DNA from: UBA2428 sp002343545 | Lineage (GTDB): Bacteria; Bdellovibrionota; UBA2428 | Direction: 5' to 3' | Assembly: GCA_937952285.1 (NCBI GenBank) | Contig: CALFZE010000111.1 | Span: forward strand, 1-59,528 | Length of the DNA stretch: 59,528 nucleotides | In this document: one piece after another, positions 33,543 to 41,589 of the stretch | Numbering within the stretch: the first letter of the stretch is position 1 | Layout of the letters: each line of letters starts with the position of its first letter | The notes under the pieces: generated by a model | Told to the model about the DNA's origin: nothing | Databases searched by the model: none | What the model saw: only the letters and a program-made list of their open reading frames with translations | Made by a program: the position numbers and the translations under genes

Positions 33543-34387
33543 AGTGGGGCCTTTACTTCAAGGAACGCTTTCCCGTCGTTCCCAATCTGCTCGTGGCCGG
33601 CGGCCTCGCGGCTTCGGCCGGTCGCCTCGCGCCCGAGTTTTCCTGGGCGGCCTTCGCCGTCGCGATGGTCGGCGCCTTCCTCTTCACGGGCGAGCTTCGG
33701 CTCATGGACGAGATCAAGGATCTCGACAAGGATCGCGTCGCGCACCCCGAGCGGCCGCTGCCGCGCGGACTGCTCACGACGACCGAAGTGGGTCGCGCGC
33801 TGCGCGCCGTCGCGGTAGGAATGTTCGTGTTCGCGGGACTGGCAGCCCTCATGGGCGGTTGGTGTTCGGGCGCCCTTTACGCGCTCGTGACCGTTTACCT
33901 CCTGCTCATGTACCGCGAATTCTTCGTGGGCGATTGGCTCGGTCGCCGCCCGCTCCTTTACGCGATTTCGCACCAAATCGTCATCGTGGGTCTCTGCTTC
34001 TTCGCGGTCGATCTGCACCCCGGTCCGACGCCGGTTGCCACCACGTTCTCGTTCTCGTGGCTGATCCTGGGATCTTTCTTTGCCTACGAGATCTGCCGCA
34101 AGCTCGATCCTTCGGCGCATCCCATCCTGAAGACCTACCTCTCCGTCTACGGTCCCCGGCGTAGCTGGGCGCTCTACACGCTCTGCGCGGCGCTTTCGGC
34201 CTGGGGCGCCTACGGCCTCGGCATCGGTCCCTGGCTCTGGCCGCTGCAAGGCGCGCTCGTGCTGAGCGGCGCGCTGCTCGTGTGGAAGCCTTCGCGCTTC
34301 AAGGTCGTCGAGGGACTCGCGACCCTCTCGCTACTCGCGCATCTCTGGATCTTGGTCGCCCTCTATTCCTCGGGAGCTCCAAAATGA
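33527..34387 (+). CDS. UbiA-family prenyltransferase-like membrane protein
   Basis: A 286-aa polytopic inner-membrane protein with about 8 predicted helices. The first Asp-rich motif reads MDEIKDLDKDRVAHPERPLPRG, matching the UbiA D-x-x-D-x-x-x-D-x-x-x-x-P-x-R-P pattern; a second weaker site is YEICRKLDPSAHP. UbiA enzymes transfer a prenyl group to an aromatic or lipid acceptor. A strong AAAGGAG site precedes the ATG. In this operon it could attach a polyprenyl or isoprenoid chain to the product made by the ligase and P450. It overlaps the preceding and following genes by 16 and 4 bp. Confidence 0.85.
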   Translation: MADSMKWGLYFKERFPVVPNLLVAGGLAASAGRLAPEFSWAAFAVAMVGAFLFTGELRLMDEIKDLDKDRVAHPERPLPRGLLTTTEVGRALRAVAVGMFVFAGLAALMGGWCSGALYALVTVYLLLMYREFFVGDWLGRRPLLYAISHQIVIVGLCFFAVDLHPGPTPVATTFSFSWLILGSFFAYEICRKLDPSAHPILKTYLSVYGPRRSWALYTLCAALSAWGAYGLGIGPWLWPLQGALVLSGALLVWKPSRFKVVEGLATLSLLAHLWILVALYSSGAPK

Positions 34388-37113
34388 CGAAGTCCAATCC
34401 TGATCTCGCCTTGCTTCTGCACGCCGATACTCCGCTCGATCGCTTCCGGCGCGAAGGGGGCGGCAAGGCCCTCAACATGGCGCGCATGTCCTCGGCGGGC
34501 TTTCCGGTGCCGGCCTGGTTCTGCGTCGGCGACGAAGCCTTTCAGGCTTTCCTCTCGGCGCACGGTCTCGCGGAGCGCTTGCCGGAGAGCCACGAAGAAA
34601 AGGAACGCCTTTTCCTGAGCCTCGAGATCCCCGCCGAGCTGCGGGCCGAGATCCAGTGCGCGCTCACCAAGATGAATCTCGCCGATCGCTTCGTCGCGGT
34701 TCGTTCGAGCGGCATCGACGAAGATTCCAAGGATCACTCCTTCGCGGGCATGTTCTCGAGCTACCTTTTCCAAAAGGGACTCGAGGCGGTGCTCGATTCC
34801 CTGCGCCGCTGCTGGGCTTCGGCGTACTCGGACCGCGCGCTCAGTTACCGGCGCGAGAACGGCCTCGCCGTGACGGGCATCCGCATGGGCGTCGTCGTGC
34901 AGCTCATGGTGGACTCCGAAGCCGCGGGCGTCTGCTTCAGCCGCAACCCCGTGAGCCCGCTCGATCGCGACCACCTCGTGGTCGACGGGGTTTGGGGCCA
35001 GGGCGAAGGGCTCGTGAGCGGCGCTTTGGACGCGGATCACTTCGTCGTGAATCGCTCGAGTTTCGAGATCACCAAGCGCCAAGTCGTCAAGAAGGAAGCC
35101 GAGTTCCGCCAGTCGCCCGAAGGCGGTTTGCGGCAGGTGCCGGTCGCGGAACCGCGCGCCTCGGCCGCCGCGCTGAGCGACGCGCAGATCGCCGAGATCT
35201 CGCGTCTCGCGCTGCGCCTCGAAGAGCGCTTCGGCGGACCGCAGGACATGGAGTGGTCGCTCGCCGAGGGCAAGATATACTGTCTGCAGACGCGTCCGAT
35301 CACGCAAGTCCCGCCGGCGGCCTTCTACGACCCGCACGTGAACGGCACGGCGCCCACGCTCTGGGATAACTCGAACATCATCGAGAGTTTCAGCGGCGTC
35401 ACGACGCCCCTCACCTTTTCGTTCGCGAGCTGGACCTACCGCGAGGTCTACCTGCAGTTCTGCGACGTCATGGGCGTCCCGAAGCCCGTCGTGCGCGCGC
35501 ACGAATATCACTTCCGCAACATGCTCGGTCTCGTGCGCGGGCGCGTTTACTACAATCTCTTGAGTTGGTACCGGCTCCTGCTGCTCATGCCGGGCGCGAG
35601 CACGAACCCGGGCTTCATGGAAACCATGATGGGCGTGAAGCAGAACCTCAAGCCCGAGCACGGCTCGCTCTTCGACTTCATGTCGCAAGCTCCGAAGTAC
35701 TCCTTCGGCGTGAAGGCCCGTCTCATGGGGGCGGGCTTCTACTGGTACTGGAACATCGATCGCATCGTGAACGACTTCCACCGTGACTTCGACGCGATCT
35801 ACCAGCGCAGCCGTCGCCGCGATCTCGGCAAGCTTGCGCTGCCGGAGCTCGCCGACTACTACCGCGAACTCCAAGAGGAGCTCCTGCAACGTTGGCAGGT
35901 CCCCCTCATCAACGACTTCCTCTGCATGGTCTTCTTCGGCACGCTCAAGAGCCTCACCGGCAAGTGGGTCGCCGAGGGCGACGCGGGGGCCTCGCTGCAG
36001 AACGATCTTCTCTGCGGGCAGGGTGACCTCGAAAGCACCGAGCCCACGAAGGCCCTCATGCGTATCGCCGACGCGATCGACAACGGCCCCGCCGCGCGCC
36101 GCGAGTGGTACCTCGCGCTCGATCCCGCGAAGGCGTGGGACGCGATCCGCGAATCGAAGGAGCACGCGGAGCTGCACGCGCGCTTCGCCGATTTTCTCGA
36201 CAAATACGGCTTCCGCTGCGTGAACGAGCTCAAGCTCGAAGAGCCCGACTTGCACGACGACCCGAGCTTCGCGCTCAACGTCGTGGCCAACTACGTGCGC
36301 ATGAAGTCCTACTCGATTCAGGCCATGAAGGAGCGCGAAGAGGCGATCCGCGACGCCGCCGAGAAGAAGGTTCGCGGCAAGCTCGGCGCTCTGCGCCGCC
36401 TCGTGTACTTCTGGGTGCTCGGGAACGCGCGTCGCGCCGTGCGCCACCGTGAGAACCTGCGCTTCGCCCGCACGAAAGTCTACGGACTTCTGCGCAACCT
36501 CTTCCGCGCGGCCGGCGAGAAGCTCGCACGGTCCGGCGCGATCGAGGCGCCGCGCGATATCTTCTACATGACCGTGGACGAGTGGGTGGGCTACGTCGAG
36601 GGCCGCGCGGTGCTGTCGGACTTCCGCCCGGTCGTCGCGGCGCGCTTCCGCGAGTTCGAGGTCTACCGACGGACGCCGTCGCCGCCCGAACGTTTGCTGA
36701 CCTACGGCGCCGCGGGCAACTCGATTCGCCACGCGAACGTCCTCATGGACGGCGATCTTCTGAAGTCGGAGCCCCTCGTGAGCGACGACCCCAACGTCTT
36801 GCTCGGCACGCCCTGCTGCCCGGGCGTCATCGAGGGCGTCGTGCGCGTCGCGCACGAACTCAGAGACACGGTCGGGCTCGCGGGCGAGATCCTCGTGACC
36901 TCGCGTACGGATCCGGGATGGGTCCCGCTCTACCCGGCTTGCGGCGGTCTCTTGATCGAGCGGGGTAGTCTCCTCTCGCACTCGGCGGTCGTCGCGCGCG
37001 AGCTGGGGCTCCCGACGATCGTCGGCATTTCGGGCGGCCTCATGACCCGCCTCAAGACGGGCATGCGCGTACGCGTCGACGCCGGCAAAGGCGAAGTGAG
37101 GATCCTCGAGTGA
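34384..37113 (+). CDS. PEP-synthase-like dikinase of the rifampin-phosphotransferase type
   Basis: A 909-aa protein. The N-terminal ATP-grasp domain is the PPDK/PEPS type (GGKALNMARMSSAGFPVPAW, AVRSSGIDEDSKDHSFAGMF, DMEWSLAEGKIYCLQTRPIT, residues 1-320). A long central region follows (about 330-780), then the swivelling phosphohistidine domain at the C-terminus (GLLIERGSLLSHSAVVARELG, phospho-His866). The TIM-barrel PEP/pyruvate domain of true PEP synthase is missing. This ATP-grasp/substrate/His order is that of rifampin phosphotransferase, which converts ATP plus substrate to AMP, Pi and a phosphorylated product. Here it probably phosphorylates an intermediate of the operon product. ATGA and GTGA overlaps tie it to both neighbours. 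Confidence 0.82.
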   Translation: MTKSNPDLALLLHADTPLDRFRREGGGKALNMARMSSAGFPVPAWFCVGDEAFQAFLSAHGLAERLPESHEEKERLFLSLEIPAELRAEIQCALTKMNLADRFVAVRSSGIDEDSKDHSFAGMFSSYLFQKGLEAVLDSLRRCWASAYSDRALSYRRENGLAVTGIRMGVVVQLMVDSEAAGVCFSRNPVSPLDRDHLVVDGVWGQGEGLVSGALDADHFVVNRSSFEITKRQVVKKEAEFRQSPEGGLRQVPVAEPRASAAALSDAQIAEISRLALRLEERFGGPQDMEWSLAEGKIYCLQTRPITQVPPAAFYDPHVNGTAPTLWDNSNIIESFSGVTTPLTFSFASWTYREVYLQFCDVMGVPKPVVRAHEYHFRNMLGLVRGRVYYNLLSWYRLLLLMPGASTNPGFMETMMGVKQNLKPEHGSLFDFMSQAPKYSFGVKARLMGAGFYWYWNIDRIVNDFHRDFDAIYQRSRRRDLGKLALPELADYYRELQEELLQRWQVPLINDFLCMVFFGTLKSLTGKWVAEGDAGASLQNDLLCGQGDLESTEPTKALMRIADAIDNGPAARREWYLALDPAKAWDAIRESKEHAELHARFADFLDKYGFRCVNELKLEEPDLHDDPSFALNVVANYVRMKSYSIQAMKEREEAIRDAAEKKVRGKLGALRRLVYFWVLGNARRAVRHRENLRFARTKVYGLLRNLFRAAGEKLARSGAIEAPRDIFYMTVDEWVGYVEGRAVLSDFRPVVAARFREFEVYRRTPSPPERLLTYGAAGNSIRHANVLMDGDLLKSEPLVSDDPNVLLGTPCCPGVIEGVVRVAHELRDTVGLAGEILVTSRTDPGWVPLYPACGGLLIERGSLLSHSAVVARELGLPTIVGISGGLMTRLKTGMRVRVDAGKGEVRILE

Positions 37114-38174
37114 GCGCGGTCGAGATCGTTCCGGTGGACGGCGCGGCGCTCGAAGCCGACTTTGCCGCGACGCCGGGGCTTTTACGCCGCGATCCCTACC
37201 GCATCGGGCTCGAACCCGAGTCCCACTGGCAGGATTACCTGCACGGCCCTTTCGTTTTCGTGCGGCGCTTTTGGATCGCGCGTCGCGACGGCATCTTGAA
37301 GGGTCGCGTCGGCGCCAATCTCACCGAGAACCGGGGTGGCAAGCACCCCGGCATTGGCTTCGTCGGTTTTTTCGAGGTCGACCTGGAAGACCCGGCGGCG
37401 TCGGCGATCGCGGCCGAGCTCCTGGGCGCGGCCGAGGCTTGGCTGCGCGCGCAGGGCGCCACGAAACTTTTCGGTCCCGTGAACCTGTCGACTTGGCTGG
37501 CCTACCGCTTTCGCGTGAACGAGGGCGACGAGGAGCGCTTCGCGTGGGAACCCACGAACCCGCCCGAGTACCCGCGCTTCTTCGAGGCCGCGGGCTTCCG
37601 CGCGATCGAGTATTACCACACGGAAGGGATCCCCGATCTCGACGGCGTCGTCGCGAGCAATCGCGCGGCCTTTGATAAGGCCCTCGCGGCCGGCTACACC
37701 CTGCGGCCCTTCCGCGCGGGCGAAGCGCTCGCCGACGAAGTCACCAAGCTCCACGCCATCAACGTGGCCTGCTTCGGGCACCATTTCCTGAGCGAGCCGC
37801 TCGCGGCCGAGCCTTACCGCCGCGTCCTCGTGCCGACCCTCGTGCGGGAGGACCTTTCGCTGTCCCGCTTCGTCGTGGACCCGAACGGACGCGAAGTCGG
37901 CTACGTCTTCGCCTTCGACGACGAGTCGCGCGGCCAAAAGTACACCGTCTGGAAGACCATCGCCGTCCTGCCGGAATGCCGCGGGATGGGCCTCTCCATG
38001 GCCCTTCTCTACGAAGTCGCGCTGCGGGCCCGGGAGCGCGGCGACCGCCACGTCGTCGCGGCCATGCTGCGATCGGGCGCCCAGAGCGAAAGCTACCAAA
38101 AGAAACTCGCCCGCGAGACGTGGAAGCACGACTACGCCCTCTTCGCGAAGGATCTCGGGGGCGGCGCCGGATGA
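37110..38174 (+). CDS. GNAT-fold acyltransferase-like protein
   Basis: A 354-aa protein with two GNAT-like halves. The first has WIARRDGILKGRVGANL and ATKLFGPVNLSTWLAYRF. The second has the acyl-CoA pyrophosphate loop in VLPECRGMGLSMALLYEVALRARERG (R/Q-x-x-G-x-G/A). The GTG start overlaps the previous stop (GTGA) and the end overlaps the permease start (ATGA). It may acylate the operon product or protect the cell from it. The acceptor is unknown. Confidence 0.78.
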   Translation: MSAVEIVPVDGAALEADFAATPGLLRRDPYRIGLEPESHWQDYLHGPFVFVRRFWIARRDGILKGRVGANLTENRGGKHPGIGFVGFFEVDLEDPAASAIAAELLGAAEAWLRAQGATKLFGPVNLSTWLAYRFRVNEGDEERFAWEPTNPPEYPRFFEAAGFRAIEYYHTEGIPDLDGVVASNRAAFDKALAAGYTLRPFRAGEALADEVTKLHAINVACFGHHFLSEPLAAEPYRRVLVPTLVREDLSLSRFVVDPNGREVGYVFAFDDESRGQKYTVWKTIAVLPECRGMGLSMALLYEVALRARERGDRHVVAAMLRSGAQSESYQKKLARETWKHDYALFAKDLGGGAG

Positions 38175-40792
38175 GCCTGAACTTCCAGGTTTTTCGTCTC
38201 GTCGGGGCCCGGCACCTTTGGGAGAAGCGCGGTCGCTCCGTCCTCATGACGGTCGGCATCGCGCTCGGCGTCTCGCTCTTCACGGGCATCGAGATGATCA
38301 ACTCGACGACGATCAAGACCTTCCGGGAGAACGCGAACTCGCTCGCGGGCGAAGCCGCGCTCACCGTGACGGCCGGCGCGACGGGATTCCCCGAGGAAAA
38401 GCTCGAGGAAGTGCGCGCGATCGCCGGCGTGAAGTACGCGAGCCCCATGGTCGAATCGCGGGCCTTCGCGCCCGCGGTCGACGGACGCGCGTCGGAGAGC
38501 CTGCAGGTGCTCGGCATCGATTTGCTGAGCGAGGGCGCCGTGCGGAGTTACCGTACCGACGATGGTCGCGACATCATCCAGGATCCGCTCGTCTTCTTGA
38601 ACCAGGCCGACAGTCTCATTCTCACGCGCGACTTCGCGCGGGAGCGTGGACTCAAGATCGACGACAAGATCACGCTCATGACGGCGCTCGGCGCGCGCGA
38701 CTTCACGGTGCGCGGCTTGCTCTCGCCCGAAGGGCCGGCCAAGGCCTACGGCGGCGGCCTCGCCATCATGGACATCGACGGCGCGCGCGTGACCTTCGCC
38801 AAGGTCGGCCGCACGGACCGCGTCGACGTCGTGCCGCGCGAAGGCGTGGACGCCGCGCGCCTCGCCGCCCAGATCGCGGCCGCGCTCGGACCCGGCTACC
38901 AAGTCGAGACGCCGAGCGAGCAGTCGCGGGGCATGGAACGCCTCGTGAACGCCTACCAAGGCCTGCTTTCTTTCGTGAGCCTGCTCGCGCTCTTCGTGGG
39001 GATTATCCTCGTGAGTAACGCCATCGCGGTTTCGGTGTCGGAGCGTCGCCGCGATTTCGGTATCCTGCGCGCGCTCGGCGCCACGAAGTTCGGCATCCTC
39101 GGGCTCGTCGTGCTCGAGTCGGCCGTGCTCGGGCTGCTCGGCTCCCTCGCCGGACTCTTCGCGGGTCGCGCCTTCGCGGCCTCGCTCACGGACATCGTGT
39201 CGCAAGGCATGTCGACCCAGTACGCGACGGCGATCCAGGTGGGCGAAGTCGCCTTCGAGCCCGGACACGTTTGGCGTGCGCTCGCGGCCGGGGCCCTCGC
39301 GGCGACGCTCGCGGGCCTGTGGCCGGCCTGGCTCGCGACGCGCGTGCTCCCCATCGAAGCCATCAAGTCACCCGCCGAGTCCGGCGCGGCGATCGAGACC
39401 CGCGGCCTCTGGCTGCGTCGCGTGGGCGTCGTCATGCTCGCGCTCATCGGCCTCGATTCGCTCGTCGGGCTGAGCGCCCGCTTCGAGTGGTTCAAGGCCC
39501 TCGCGCCGGCGCTCATCACCTTCGGCGCGCTCTTTTCGGGGCCCTGGTTCGTGTGGACGGCGTTGCGGCTCCTCAAGCGCGTCGTGGATTCGCCCCGCCA
39601 GTCGGGCGCCCGCTTCCTCTTCCGCCTCGCGATCGATAATCTCCTGCGCAACCCTAAGCGCACGGGCACGAACGTCATGACGCTCGTCATCGGGCTTATG
39701 CTCGTCGTCATCATCGCGATCATGAACGTGAGCCTCAAGACGAGCCTCGTCGGTTGGTTCCAGAAGGTGCTGCGCGCGGATCTCGTCGTGTCGTCGCCGG
39801 GCCGCATCGTCGCGCTCCAGGTCCAGCTGCTCGACGAGTCCATCGGCGCCGAGATCCAGGCCGTGCCGGGCGTCGACGTGACGGACGGCATCGGCGTAAC
39901 GGCCTGGCGCTTCGTCAAGCTTCCCTACCGGGGTCGTCGCATCGACCTGAAGGCCTACGACCGCCCGCACCCCAAGCTCGAGTACTCGCCCTTCGACGTG
40001 GTCGGCGGCGATCCGCGCGAGCTCGGGCCGCGCCTCTACGCGCAAGCGGAACCCGGTGTCTTCGTGACGGAGTCTTTCGGTAAGGCCTTCGGCACGAAGA
40101 TCGGCGACGTGCTCACGCTCGCGTCGCCCACCGGAAACGTGGATTTCCGCGTGCTCGCTTTCGTCGTCGAGCGGGCCTCGACCGAAGTCGGGGTTTTCCT
40201 CTCGCGTGATCTCTACAAGCGCCATTGGCAGGATCCGCTCGTGACGAGTTTCTTCGCGCAGGCCGCGCCGGGCGTCGACGTCGAGTCGCTCCGTCGCGAG
40301 ATCGACGCGCGGGTGGGGCAATCGCGCGGGGTGACGACGCTCTCGAACGCGGCGTTGCGCGCGGATCTGGGCCGTCTCATCGACGAGAACGTCGCGTACA
40401 CGCGCGCGATCGAGTTCGCGGCGCTCATCATCGGCCTGCTCGGCGTCATGAACACCTTGCTCGTGAGTCTGCTCGAACGATCGCGCGAGCTCGGCATGAT
40501 GCGCGCCGTGGGCGTCTCGGCGCGGCAGCTCAAGCGTCTCATCGCGACCGAGGCGCTCCTGCAGGGCGCGATCGGCGGGCTCGTGGCGACCTTGCTGGGC
40601 ACCTACGTGAGCTACACCTGGGTCGTGGGCAATCTCTCCGAGATGATGGGGTGGAGCGTGGACTTCCGCTTTCCCGTGGCGCGCATTCTCTTCGCCCTCG
40701 CGGCGGGACTCTTCATCGGTTGGCTCGGGGGCTGGATCCCGGCGCGTCGCGCCTCGAAGCGGGTCATCTCGGAAAGCCTCGGTTACGAATAA
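38171..40792 (+). CDS. MacB/FtsX-type ABC permease
   Basis: An 873-aa inner-membrane permease with a duplicated FtsX architecture. The N-terminal helix (about 20-40) is followed by a large periplasmic domain, then three helices (LLSFVSLLALFVGIILVSNAIAV; LGLVVLESAVLGLLGSLAGLF; ALAAGALAATLAGLWPAWLA). The second half (from about residue 485) repeats the pattern and ends IPARRASKRVISESLGYE. The ARR-x-x-K-x end and the R-E-L-G-M-M-R-A-V-G segment are the coupling motifs of the LolCE/MacB/YknZ group. It pairs with the ATPase that follows after 14 bp. It probably exports or extracts the lipid-like product of the operon. The start at 38171 has an ATGA overlap. Confidence 0.88.
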   Translation: MSLNFQVFRLVGARHLWEKRGRSVLMTVGIALGVSLFTGIEMINSTTIKTFRENANSLAGEAALTVTAGATGFPEEKLEEVRAIAGVKYASPMVESRAFAPAVDGRASESLQVLGIDLLSEGAVRSYRTDDGRDIIQDPLVFLNQADSLILTRDFARERGLKIDDKITLMTALGARDFTVRGLLSPEGPAKAYGGGLAIMDIDGARVTFAKVGRTDRVDVVPREGVDAARLAAQIAAALGPGYQVETPSEQSRGMERLVNAYQGLLSFVSLLALFVGIILVSNAIAVSVSERRRDFGILRALGATKFGILGLVVLESAVLGLLGSLAGLFAGRAFAASLTDIVSQGMSTQYATAIQVGEVAFEPGHVWRALAAGALAATLAGLWPAWLATRVLPIEAIKSPAESGAAIETRGLWLRRVGVVMLALIGLDSLVGLSARFEWFKALAPALITFGALFSGPWFVWTALRLLKRVVDSPRQSGARFLFRLAIDNLLRNPKRTGTNVMTLVIGLMLVVIIAIMNVSLKTSLVGWFQKVLRADLVVSSPGRIVALQVQLLDESIGAEIQAVPGVDVTDGIGVTAWRFVKLPYRGRRIDLKAYDRPHPKLEYSPFDVVGGDPRELGPRLYAQAEPGVFVTESFGKAFGTKIGDVLTLASPTGNVDFRVLAFVVERASTEVGVFLSRDLYKRHWQDPLVTSFFAQAAPGVDVESLRREIDARVGQSRGVTTLSNAALRADLGRLIDENVAYTRAIEFAALIIGLLGVMNTLLVSLLERSRELGMMRAVGVSARQLKRLIATEALLQGAIGGLVATLLGTYVSYTWVVGNLSEMMGWSVDFRFPVARILFALAAGLFIGWLGGWIPARRASKRVISESLGYE

Positions 40793-40806
40793 TGGAAAGG
40801 GAGCGA

Positions 40807-41514
40807 ATGGCGACGAACACGGTGCTCGAAGCTCGGGACTTGCGGAAGGCCTACGCACGCGGCGACCAGAAGGTCGAGGCCTTGCGCGGCGTGAGCCTGA
40901 GCCTCGCGCGCGGGGACTTCGCTTCGGTCATGGGGCCGAGCGGATCGGGCAAGAGCACCTTCATGCACCTCATCGGGGCGCTCGATCGTCCGACTTCGGG
41001 CGAGGTGCTCATCCACGGCGAATCCATCGCGAGCTACTCGGACGATCGGCTTTCGGCGTTCCGTCGTCGCAAGCTCGGCTTCATCTTTCAGTTCTTCAAC
41101 TTGCTTCCCACGCTCTCGGCCATCGAGAACGTCGCGTTCCCGCTGCTGCTGGACGGTCACCCGCTCGCCGAGGTGACGCCCAAGGCGCGCGAGCTGCTCA
41201 AGATGATGAACCTCGAAAAGCGCCTCGACCATCGTCCCGATCAGCTGTCGGGCGGCGAGATGCAGCGCGTGGCGATCGCGCGGGCGCTCGTGTCGGATCC
41301 GGTGCTGCTCCTGGCCGACGAACCGACCGGAAACCTGGACACAAAGACGGGCGCGACCGTGCTGGAGCTCCTCGCGACGCTCGCGCGCGAGCGGGGTCAC
41401 ACCATTCTCATGGTGACGCATGACCCCAAAGCGGCGGGCTACGGCAACCGCGCGATCCGCTTGCGCGATGGCCTGATCGAGTCCGATACGCCCGTCGTTT
41501 CGCCGGATCCTTGA
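40807..41514 (+). CDS. ABC transporter ATPase, LolD/MacB-type
   Basis: A 235-aa ATPase. Walker A GPSGSGKST, signature LSGGEMQRVAIARAL, Walker B LLLADEPTGNLD and the H-loop VTHD are complete. The GNLD ending after Walker B and the small size are typical of the LolD/MacB/FtsE group that drives FtsX-type permeases. The start at 40807 is chosen for AAAGGGAG 3 nt upstream; an in-frame ATG at 40792 would add 5 residues. It is the last gene of the seven-gene operon and with the permease makes the transporter. Confidence 0.92.
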   Translation: MATNTVLEARDLRKAYARGDQKVEALRGVSLSLARGDFASVMGPSGSGKSTFMHLIGALDRPTSGEVLIHGESIASYSDDRLSAFRRRKLGFIFQFFNLLPTLSAIENVAFPLLLDGHPLAEVTPKARELLKMMNLEKRLDHRPDQLSGGEMQRVAIARALVSDPVLLLADEPTGNLDTKTGATVLELLATLARERGHTILMVTHDPKAAGYGNRAIRLRDGLIESDTPVVSPDP

Positions 41515-41551
41515 TTGAGGCGATCCTTCGAAGAGGCGGGGCTTGTCCCTT

Positions 41552-41577
41552 TAGAACGGGTCCGGATTGGCCGATAA
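41552..41577 (+). promoter_or_regulatory. Possible sigma28 flagellar-type promoter
   Basis: GCCGATAA (41570-41577) is a perfect match to the sigma28/FliA -10 element, with TAGA (three of four bases of TAAA) 14 nt upstream. Class III motility genes, including chemoreceptors, use such promoters. The ATG at 41590 is only 12 nt after the -10, so the message would be nearly leaderless, which lowers confidence. Confidence 0.4.
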
Positions 41578-41589
41578 GAAGGCCGAGCC

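Noticed and set aside
34384..37113. Naming the dikinase PEP synthase (ppsA) or rifampin resistance enzyme
   Set aside because: The PEP domain is missing, so ppsA is wrong; the biosynthetic-type operon argues against a simple antibiotic resistance role.
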